From: Gammaproteobacteria bacterium
GTDB taxonomy: Bacteria > Pseudomonadota > Gammaproteobacteria > Pseudomonadales > Azotimanducaceae
Assembly (NCBI GenBank): GCA_028821125.1
Contig: JAPPHD010000191.1
Coordinates: 1-64,000 of the forward strand
Direction: 5' to 3'
Length of the DNA: 64,000 nucleotides
Shown here: one piece after another, positions 1 through 8,296 of the stretch
Layout: each line of letters starts with the position of its first letter
Numbering within the stretch: position 1 is the stretch's first letter
The notes under the pieces: model-generated
The model's input: only the letters and a program-made list of their open reading frames with translations
Told to the model about the DNA's origin: nothing
Database searches by the model: none
Translations under genes and position numbers: made by a program

Positions 1-92
1 GAAATCTACAACTTCAAACCGGTGGATCTGATACAAGTTCACGCCGTTGATAGCATCCGTGCGATTGGCAAGAGGCTCCATTCGGCAAGCTT

Positions 93-729
93 ATGGCAAT
101 TCCGAAGAATGGGAAGCCAGTGATCAAACACACAACACTTGATGACGGATTTGTTCAGGTAGCGAAAGCGGTACGTCAGGCAGCGCAACCATTCACCAAT
201 ACCGCTCCCGCACCGGCAAACCGGACCCACGTTCGACCCCACGCCGCCGCAACTCAGACCAATCCCTCCCCCAGCGATCCACGATCCGGCAACCTCAGCG
301 TCCCGAAGGAGTTCACCGACCGCGAACGGGATGCGTTTCTGACGGGAGCTTTCGAGTATCTCGCGCGCTACTTCGAGAATTCACTCAAGGAACTTCAATC
401 CCGCAACGAACACGTTGAAACTGAATTCCGACAGATAGACGCCAACCGTTTCGAAGCCGCTGGCTATGTAGCAGGTCGAGAACAAGGTCGATGCGGAATC
501 TGGGTCTCTTCTAGCCAGCACATGGGGTGCCAAGGGAATCTTCTTCTCGCACGCCGGACTTGGCGATGGCAACAGCTACAATGAGTCCATGTCGGTAAGC
601 GACGATGGCTTCACCCTTCACCTCGAGCCGCTAGGTTTCTCAAACCTAAGCCACCAAGAAAACCGGGCACTCACCTTCGAAGGCGCCGCCGAATACTACT
701 GGGCGCTCTTCATCGATCGACTCAGGTAA
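93..729 (+). pseudogene. Hypothetical protein, apparently frameshifted near nt 475
   Basis: ORF 93..584 is open to about nt 475; the natural continuation (VENKVDAESGSLLASTWGAKGIFFSHAGLGDGNSYNESMSVSDDGFTLHLEPLGF...YYWALFIDRLR*) runs in another frame to a stop at 729. Confidence 0.5.
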
Positions 730-859
730 CGGACCTGCTCTCTATCAAGACTACGAAGGAAGCACGGAAGCTCGTAACCGTTCCGTCGTCCCGAGAGATT
801 GGCGCTAAAGCTCGCTGTTGCTGACGCACCAACTGCCGAGTTCGGCAAGCTGTTGCACG

Positions 860-1897
860 TCAATCGGACTTGTCCCGCCGTTTTAAGCCCCAGGTCGAAA
901 CGAATAGGCCGCTACGGAGCATCTCATCGTGCTCCCTTCGCAACGACGGACTCAGCCAGAGGACCAATCGATACATCCAGCTCATGACGATCCCGAGTCG
1001 ATGCTTCCAGCCAAGTGGATGTCGGTCGGGTGGATACTCGCGAGACTCGAATCCCTGCGGCAACGCGATGCCGGCCGGCTGGTCCACAACCGGGGTGAGA
1101 ACGTCACGGAGGCCGGCCAGTCGCCCGTCGAGTCGCGCAGGCATGGCTTCCAGACCGGGTGCTTCAAGGATGGCTGAGATGAGTTTCTTGCTGCCGCCGA
1201 CATACGTCACCTCCGCATCAATCTCCGTGGCAAGACACCAGCTCCGGTCTTCGGGCCAGGCCAGGTTTGCAGTCTGGTTTTCGAACCCATCCACGAAAGA
1301 CCGTTCGAGGTGATCGACGGGCGCGCGGAACAAGTGCCATCGCCGGCCGGGCGCTTCGATGGCAGGGGCGGCGCGTTGCGCCTGGGTCAGGTAGCCGAAG
1401 CCCTCCCAGATGCCGAACCAGCAAGGCACAGAATCCTCGGTCGCACGTGCGAGCACGCTTTGGAGCGTTCGCGCCAGATCAGGTTCGAGAGATCCTTCCC
1501 TTGGCCCCGTGATCCAGGCATCCCCGGGCCGCAGTACCGGGAGCAGTTCAGCTCCGGGCAGCTCATCGACAACCCAGTCGCCGTTTTGCAGGCGTCGATA
1601 CTGAGTGTTTCGACTTCGCGTGATCCGGCGCTTGGTGTAGAGAACATAACCGTAGACGACGGATACGTCCGACTCGGCGACTTCGGCCCAACGGACAGGA
1701 AGACCGCGTTCGTGCCCCGATTGCAGAACCGGGAGATTCTCCTCTGTGCATTCGCAACGCCAAGCCGGATGACGCACCGTCACGTAGGCGTCGAATCCTG
1801 ATGGGACGACGCCGGACACATGGCCCCATTCACCCTCACCGAGTGCCTTGGAAAGCCATTCGGCTTCGACTGCGCTGTTCGCCGCCTGGAAACTCAT
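860..1897 (-). CDS. Conserved hypothetical protein (345 aa)
   Basis: Long ORF with protein-like composition (WPEDRSWCLATEIDAEVTYVGGSKKLI...); overlapping + strand ORFs are low complexity. Confidence 0.65.
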   Translation of the reverse strand: MSFQAANSAVEAEWLSKALGEGEWGHVSGVVPSGFDAYVTVRHPAWRCECTEENLPVLQSGHERGLPVRWAEVAESDVSVVYGYVLYTKRRITRSRNTQYRRLQNGDWVVDELPGAELLPVLRPGDAWITGPREGSLEPDLARTLQSVLARATEDSVPCWFGIWEGFGYLTQAQRAAPAIEAPGRRWHLFRAPVDHLERSFVDGFENQTANLAWPEDRSWCLATEIDAEVTYVGGSKKLISAILEAPGLEAMPARLDGRLAGLRDVLTPVVDQPAGIALPQGFESREYPPDRHPLGWKHRLGIVMSWMYRLVLWLSPSLRREHDEMLRSGLFVSTWGLKRRDKSD

Positions 1898-2139
1898 ATC
1901 AACGTCGATGTTGCGTCATTCGATTGCCGGGGCCAAGGAGATTTCTTCCGATTGCTAAGATCAGCCCGCTCAACGGTTAGGACTTTTCCGTCACGCGCCG
2001 ACGGAACGCTTACGGAAGCTCATGAAGGCCCCGGTTTTGTTTTTCAGTCAGCCTCGATACACAATTGTGATAACAAAGATGATAGCCAATATGAAGATTT
2101 GGGATAAATCGTTCTAAAACAATAAGTTATATAAAATAA

Positions 2140-2153
2140 TGGCGGAGAGGGTG
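2140..2153. repeat. Direct repeat of tRNA-Ser 3' end (putative distal att site)
   Basis: TGGCGGAGAGGGTG, identical to 28230-28243 inside the tRNA-Ser 3' end; lies ~157 bp upstream of the integrase. Confidence 0.65.
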
Positions 2154-2309
2154 TCCGTCACCTTAAACTTTCAACTGCAACCCTGGGTGTTCTCAAAGTT
2201 ACATTAACATATTGATAAATAAAAGTTTATTGGTGCCATAAGCTATCTTGACCAATCACCAGTCCTCAGGCAAACTGAAGCCTTATCGGGTACGAATTGG
2301 GGTACGATT

Positions 2310-3458
2310 TTGGCAAAACTCACGGTACGTAGGATCGAGTCGGCGAAGGGGCCGGCGAAGTTGATGGACGAGCATGGATTATACCTCCGGGTTTCGCCAC
2401 GCGGCGCGAAGTCTTGGATCCAGAGGCTAAATATTCAAGGGCTGAGAACCGACAATTCTCTCGGCCACTATCCGTCGATGAGTTTGGCGGAGGCGCGCGC
2501 GGTAGCGTTCGAACGATGGAAGATTGCTAAAGCCGGAGGCGACCCGCGCCGGGAGGACGGCAAGACGGCGCTTGCGCCGACGTTCGCGGAGGCTGCCGAG
2601 GCGGTTATCACGATGCACCAACCGAACTGGCGCAGCCCCAAGTCCGGTCCGCAGTGGCGGGCTAGCTTAGAGACCTATGCCTACCCGAAGATCGGCAAGC
2701 TGCCCGTGTCGGAGATCACGCCAGCAAACGTCATGGCGGTGCTGCAACCCATCTGGAACGAGAAGCGGGAGACGGCGAGGCGAGTGAAGCAGCGCATCTC
2801 GGCGATCTGCCGGTGGGCTGTGGCACAGGGCCATAGGACGGACGACCCAGCAGGGATCATCATCGACGCGGCGCTACCGCGCAACGGCGTCGAGCGGCGG
2901 CATATGCCGGCACTTCCTTACGACAAGGTGGCGGAGTGCATAGAAAAGGTGAAGGCCAGCAGACGGGCAAGCGCGTCTTCGAAGCTTGCCTTGGAATTCC
3001 TGGTGCTGACGGCGGCGCGATCGTCGGAGGTGCGCAAAGCAACCTGGGAGGAAATCGACGTCGAGGGGGCGACATGGACTGTGCCCGCGGAGCGTATGAA
3101 AGCGAACCGTCAACACCGGGTACCGCTGTCTAAGCGAGCGCTAGAGATCCTGGCCGAAGCCACCGAATTGTCGGACGGCACCGATCTGGTCTTCCCTGGG
3201 ATGCGGCCTGGTCGTCCGCTAAGCGAGAACACCCACGCGAAAACGCTCCGGGAGTTGGGGTTCGATGCGGTGACGCACGGCTTCCGGTCGAGTTTCCGGG
3301 ATTATGCTGCGGAGCGCACGCACACCCCGCACGCCGTCATGGAGGCAGCGCTGGCGCACACGATCAAGAACAAGGCCGAGGCCGCGTACGCTCGTAGCGA
3401 TCTGTTTGAGAAGCGGCGTGCATTGATGGAGTCTTGGGCAGATTATCTCGCGGACTAG
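2310..3458 (+). CDS. P4-type tyrosine recombinase/integrase (N-terminal Arm DNA-binding domain)
   Basis: N-term LTVRRIESAKGPAKLMDEHGLYLRVSPRGAKSWIQRL; C-term HGFRSSFRDYAAERT...AALAHTIKNKAEAAYARSD; TTG start. Confidence 0.93.
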   Translation: MAKLTVRRIESAKGPAKLMDEHGLYLRVSPRGAKSWIQRLNIQGLRTDNSLGHYPSMSLAEARAVAFERWKIAKAGGDPRREDGKTALAPTFAEAAEAVITMHQPNWRSPKSGPQWRASLETYAYPKIGKLPVSEITPANVMAVLQPIWNEKRETARRVKQRISAICRWAVAQGHRTDDPAGIIIDAALPRNGVERRHMPALPYDKVAECIEKVKASRRASASSKLALEFLVLTAARSSEVRKATWEEIDVEGATWTVPAERMKANRQHRVPLSKRALEILAEATELSDGTDLVFPGMRPGRPLSENTHAKTLRELGFDAVTHGFRSSFRDYAAERTHTPHAVMEAALAHTIKNKAEAAYARSDLFEKRRALMESWADYLAD

Positions 3459-3481
3459 TCGGAGTTCGACCTGGATCCAAG

Positions 3482-6400
3482 TCAAGGCTCCTTGTCTCTA
3501 CGCCGCCGGAGAACTTGGTTCGCATGGTATCGGAATGGAGCGTGTGAGTCGCTGGACAAGACGTGGCCTAGACATAGGGCGTCGTCGGGATCGGAAAGTA
3601 GATGGGCATCGCCGGCGTGCAGCATGGCGAGAAGCAGGCTCCACTGACGACCTCGAGCAGCGGAGGGGAACGCGTCGAGAAGATCGACGACGCGCGCCTC
3701 TCGATCATGGGCTTCCAACGCGTCGCTCGCAGCTTTGCGCACTTCGGGAACACCGTCGGTGCTGGCGGAGTTCACCAGAGCTGCGTGAACGGTCGGATGG
3801 GGAATCCACGCGGCAAGTTGGGCTGCTTTGAGCCGTTCAGGCGCGAGCCCGGCGAAGCAGCCAACAAGTTCCGTGGAGACGCGTTCGGGTTCGAGTTTTC
3901 GCAATTCCCTGCCGATGGCGTTCCTCACGCGCTCCTGCTCGGTGGCAGCAGCCATCTGCATCAGTAGGTGAACAGCTTCTGAAGGGGCGATGCGGACGAG
4001 CAGGCGGCAGAGTCGCGAAGTCGAACGGGGAAAGGATTGAAGGAACGGGTTGCAGGCGGCGATGGCGCCTCCCATGTCGAACTTCGCGAGCCCTTCGATC
4101 GCGAGTAGTCGGCGGTTGGGCGAGATGGACTCGACCTCGAAAGCTGCCCGGCGGACGTTCTCACGGATTTTGGAGTCGGGAAACTCGGCGGCGATGTCGA
4201 ACGGAGCATCGTAGAACGGCTGGGTGCGAGCGCAGCGGTCTGCCGCCACATGGACGGCGCGCAACTTGGTGCGGGGATCGGAGTAAAGGGCGCTGATCGC
4301 CTCGTTCTCGGTAGCTCCATCGGGTGGGGAACTGCCTGGATCGGTCAGCCAATCGGCGATGAAATGTCGCCCTTGTTCGCCGATTCGCACCAGCGAACGG
4401 AGAGCCACCGACGAATTGGAGGAAGACCGAAGCAATCGGTCGGCCAGACCCGCAAACGAGTCGGAGTTATCCCCCAGGGAGTCGAGTGCGATGCAGGCGA
4501 AACGCGCGGCAAGGCTGTCCGCATCCGCATTTCGCAGAACGGATAACACTGTCGACACGAATTCCCTGTCGTTGCTGAGGTTCGCGACGATCAGCGCGAC
4601 AAGCAGTTCGTCGTTCCGCGAGTCGGCGGCGCCAAGTATCTGGCGTGCATGGGCCGTGAGTTGCCTCGGAATCCTGGTGCTTCCCGGGCGGAGCTGTGGT
4701 AGGTCGAGCGGGATGCCGTTCGGGCCAATGAACTCGATGGCTTCAACCATGGCTGCATCAGCACCCTGCACGGTCAGCAGTCGAACGGCCTGCATTCGCT
4801 CGAGCCGATCTTCGGAGGATTCGTCGGCAACATTCCCGGGGCGCGTGGCTAGGCCGAAGAGGCGATCGCGAATACCTCGGTCGCCGGGATGGAGAGCCGC
4901 CCAGTTGAGACCGCTGTGGCGTATCCAGTAGTACTCGGAGTCCAGTTCGCGGCTGAGCAGCGTGACGGCGCCCTCGCCTCCGATGAACTTTAGAACCACA
5001 TGCGCGCTGTCGCGCATGGTGTCGCGGGTCCGACTGTTCGAATCGAGTCTGCCGCAGGCGAGCTTCACGATCAGACGCTCTAGTTCTCCCCCCGCTTCGT
5101 GTTCGAATAAAGGGAGTAACTGCGGATTGGAGACGCGCGAAAGGAAATCGAGGATACGGCCGGCCCACGCGACTTCGCCAGCAGGGCGTTCGTCAAGTCG
5201 CGTGCGCAACCGACCTTTCAGATCCCGGAGTATCGCGAGAAGCAATGGCTCATCGATCTCATGGGGACGTTCCCAGAAGAGGTCAACGATTGAATTGCTG
5301 TCACCAAACGCCTCGGCAAGGTCAAGAATCCGCCGACGGGTCAGCTTCGCGTCGGCACGCAGCAGGACGGGAAGCCACTGGTTGCGTGAAACGTAGCGGT
5401 CGACATCGGCGACGTCCGCAAGGTGGTCAAGAGCGGCATCGGGATCGAGAATGGCGAGGGCGGTCAGGCTTGACCCGGCGGCGAAGTCCTGGGGGCGCGA
5501 GAGGTTGCCGATCACGAAATCGAGCTGGTCGCGGTCGCGGAAACGGGCGATGCATTGGATCAGGCAGCGCGGCTTTTCGCGCGGTACTGTCTCCATGAGC
5601 ACATCACCGACGTCACGCCAGATGGCTGGTGCGTTGGCGTAGTCCATCGCGCAGAGCAGATAGGCCAACTCGGAAGGGAACTGTGGGTCCGTCGCTGAGG
5701 CGCGGATACGTTGCGACAGCCATGCGGGATCGAGGACCACGGCGGCACGCATGGCCGAGAACGAGGTCTCGTAGTCCCCATACCGATTGGGGTAGGCGTT
5801 GTCGTTAAGCGATGCGGTTCGGTGGCGGTGAAGACCCCAGACAAGATCGAGCAGATTGGGCATGGGTGCGGCGGCAAGAGCCACCAACGCGACATTCTGT
5901 TTGTCTCGGACGCTGGATCTCAGCAGGGATTCGAGTTGGGTATCGAGTTCCACGGCGGCCTGCCTAGCGAGTGCCGCAAAGCCCTGGGCGATGTGGCCGA
6001 CCCTAATGTCGTCTGTCGCATCCGCCACAATTTCGTCAAGTCGCTGGCGGAGGATCGGTATAGCCCGTTGTCCGAGCGTTGGAAGAAGCTCGCCATAGAT
6101 GGCCTCGCCATAGTTCCGTGCATGTTGTTCGAGTCGAACCACAATCGGCGAGAGGTCCTTGGCGCGTAGTGGGTCGGCGGTAAGTTGCCAGAGAACGTCC
6201 ATGGGGACGTAGCCCAGATAACTGTCGAAGAGAGTGCGGTCACCATCTTCGCCCACGAGGATGTCGGCCAGTTGGTCACTGGAGACCTCGCCCGACTCGA
6301 AGCGCTGTGCGAGCGACTTGGCCGTGGCCCAGTTGAGCAGGCGGTCGTGGGTGAAGCCAATCTCGCCGGTTGCACCCGTCGTCACCCAGCCGGAAGCGAC

Positions 6401-8014
6401 AAGGCGCTCTAGGGTGGGCTCTGACACACCGGCGTCGATTGACTTGGACCGCGGCAACGGGTGGGCTCGTGCCTGGCAGATCTTGTCGGCAAGGGCCAGG
6501 ATCGAGCCGTAATCAGTGGGCTGGGCGTTGATTGCAATGCGCTCCCAGAAGGCATCGAAGATTTGATACTCCGTGTGGGGCGCGTCGATAACCGCGGAAG
6601 GCCGGAGGCGCAGGAAGATGCCCGCGAGGATCGGGTTGCGCAACAGCACCCGAAGGTCTCCGGCCAAGTCGCCGGTGCTGTACCCTTCGCGACGTAGCAG
6701 TTCGTCGAGTTGGTTCGGGGTGAAGTTTCCCAAGTAGAGGACATCCACTGCCTCCGCGTCGGTCAGCAGAAGCGACCGAGCGATTTCGTCGTTAACCGCC
6801 ATCGCCAGGCGCATGTCGAGATGGGCCCAGTCTTGGCGGACGAGCTGCCGCGCCACGTCGATGTCGGAAACATCGTCAACGGCTATGGTGAATACAGGTT
6901 GGGGCGCCTCGTGATCGATCTTCCGAAGGGTGTTCGACAGCGCGACAAGAGACATGTCGGTGGTCTCGCCGAGCCCGTGCTGCCAATAGTCGCGGGCGGC
7001 CTGGAAGAGAACATCTTGGGCTGTGGAAGCAGACTGTATCAATGTGGCCGCCAGGCGCCGTCGCGATGCGCCGGTCAAGACGCTGGCGAGTTGCCAGGTT
7101 TTGCCCGAACCGCTCGCGCCCGAGACGAGAAGCACGCGCTTGGACTCGGGCCATGAAGGTTGCGGGCGGACGTCAAGACGCGAAACGTAACGGTCTGAAA
7201 GACGGCCCTGAACGAGCGAATGCATGGTCTCCGCGATTCGCGTTAGTTTGCGAAGACGATTCGGGCTCAGCTTGGCCTCGACAAGTAGCGTATCGATTGC
7301 CTCCGCGTCAAGGTGTAGTTCGCCTATTGCGAGTCTCTCGAGAAGCAGGCCGACAAGCTGGTGTCGGACGTCGGCGGCCAAAAGTCCGGGGGGCGCGATG
7401 CTGCTCAGGAGTCGATCCAGGGATGCAGCGGTTGCGTCAGCGGTGATTTCGAAAACCATGTCGAAGTGGGCGAGGAGGTGGAATGTGGCCGTAAGGTGAT
7501 CCAGTGCTGCAGCCGACTGTTCGTCTTTCGGTGCTCGGGGCCGTGTCGCTACGTCGATGTGGTCGAGGAATTCGCGGTGGGTGACGGCGAGGCCCCTACG
7601 GAAGACACGCGTCGTGTGGCTGTCCAGATCGTCCGGTGTGCGGGCGGTTCTTACCGCTCGCAGGAATGCCTTGAAAGTGTCGAGCCTTCCCTGTTTGCCG
7701 TCTGTGACGAAGCGGTAGGAGGCGTTCTGGGGGAGGGACGGCGGTACGGATCTGCGCAGGTTGCGAAGGGCTGGCAATAGGTCAGCGAGCGACCAGGTTC
7801 GGGCTTGGCGGGTCTTGTATTGTTCGACTAGGTACGTCTCGCGTGTTTCGCCAACGGCGTCGCCGCCGCCCGGTGGCTCGAGGACGAGTGTGGCATTTGT
7901 GAGGCGATGGCCGTTCAGCGCACCGGCGAGCCGCGCTTGGGCTAGCCAGTCTATGTGGTGGAGTATTTGATAGAGGAATCCGTTTATGGCGGCGGGTCCG
8001 CCCGGTTGAGTCAC
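3482..8014 (-). CDS. Large multidomain protein: Cap4-like dsDNA endonuclease domain + STAND-type P-loop NTPase + HEAT-like repeats (Avs-like candidate)
   Basis: N-term GGPAAINGFLYQIL...LVLEPPGGGDA...YLVEQYKTR (E-D-ExK pattern); Walker A GASGSGKT; Walker B-like VFTIAVDDVSD; ~900 aa alpha-helical repetitive C-terminus. GTG start at 8014 preceded by GGAGAG. Confidence 0.75.
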   Translation of the reverse strand: MTQPGGPAAINGFLYQILHHIDWLAQARLAGALNGHRLTNATLVLEPPGGGDAVGETRETYLVEQYKTRQARTWSLADLLPALRNLRRSVPPSLPQNASYRFVTDGKQGRLDTFKAFLRAVRTARTPDDLDSHTTRVFRRGLAVTHREFLDHIDVATRPRAPKDEQSAAALDHLTATFHLLAHFDMVFEITADATAASLDRLLSSIAPPGLLAADVRHQLVGLLLERLAIGELHLDAEAIDTLLVEAKLSPNRLRKLTRIAETMHSLVQGRLSDRYVSRLDVRPQPSWPESKRVLLVSGASGSGKTWQLASVLTGASRRRLAATLIQSASTAQDVLFQAARDYWQHGLGETTDMSLVALSNTLRKIDHEAPQPVFTIAVDDVSDIDVARQLVRQDWAHLDMRLAMAVNDEIARSLLLTDAEAVDVLYLGNFTPNQLDELLRREGYSTGDLAGDLRVLLRNPILAGIFLRLRPSAVIDAPHTEYQIFDAFWERIAINAQPTDYGSILALADKICQARAHPLPRSKSIDAGVSEPTLERLVASGWVTTGATGEIGFTHDRLLNWATAKSLAQRFESGEVSSDQLADILVGEDGDRTLFDSYLGYVPMDVLWQLTADPLRAKDLSPIVVRLEQHARNYGEAIYGELLPTLGQRAIPILRQRLDEIVADATDDIRVGHIAQGFAALARQAAVELDTQLESLLRSSVRDKQNVALVALAAAPMPNLLDLVWGLHRHRTASLNDNAYPNRYGDYETSFSAMRAAVVLDPAWLSQRIRASATDPQFPSELAYLLCAMDYANAPAIWRDVGDVLMETVPREKPRCLIQCIARFRDRDQLDFVIGNLSRPQDFAAGSSLTALAILDPDAALDHLADVADVDRYVSRNQWLPVLLRADAKLTRRRILDLAEAFGDSNSIVDLFWERPHEIDEPLLLAILRDLKGRLRTRLDERPAGEVAWAGRILDFLSRVSNPQLLPLFEHEAGGELERLIVKLACGRLDSNSRTRDTMRDSAHVVLKFIGGEGAVTLLSRELDSEYYWIRHSGLNWAALHPGDRGIRDRLFGLATRPGNVADESSEDRLERMQAVRLLTVQGADAAMVEAIEFIGPNGIPLDLPQLRPGSTRIPRQLTAHARQILGAADSRNDELLVALIVANLSNDREFVSTVLSVLRNADADSLAARFACIALDSLGDNSDSFAGLADRLLRSSSNSSVALRSLVRIGEQGRHFIADWLTDPGSSPPDGATENEAISALYSDPRTKLRAVHVAADRCARTQPFYDAPFDIAAEFPDSKIRENVRRAAFEVESISPNRRLLAIEGLAKFDMGGAIAACNPFLQSFPRSTSRLCRLLVRIAPSEAVHLLMQMAAATEQERVRNAIGRELRKLEPERVSTELVGCFAGLAPERLKAAQLAAWIPHPTVHAALVNSASTDGVPEVRKAASDALEAHDREARVVDLLDAFPSAARGRQWSLLLAMLHAGDAHLLSDPDDALCLGHVLSSDSHAPFRYHANQVLRRRRDKEP

Positions 8015-8296
8015 GTTGACTCTCCTTGCTGAACGTACAGAGACGAGATAATCCACGGTCGAGGCGCAGCGTCACCCAAGACTGGATTGGTCATTGCCGA
8101 TCGGGTGTGGATTGCCAGCGGGCCGAGGCGATAGAGTGACAAGATAGCAAATGCTGCGAGCGGTGAAGGCTACGGTTTGCTTTTTCCACACGGCTCAACT
8201 TGACTACGCGGTCGTGATTCGCGGGCGAATTCGGTGTTCCAGCGTGACAGATTATTTCGATTTGTCAGCACAAGTGCAGGAGGGCAGGCAAGGGTT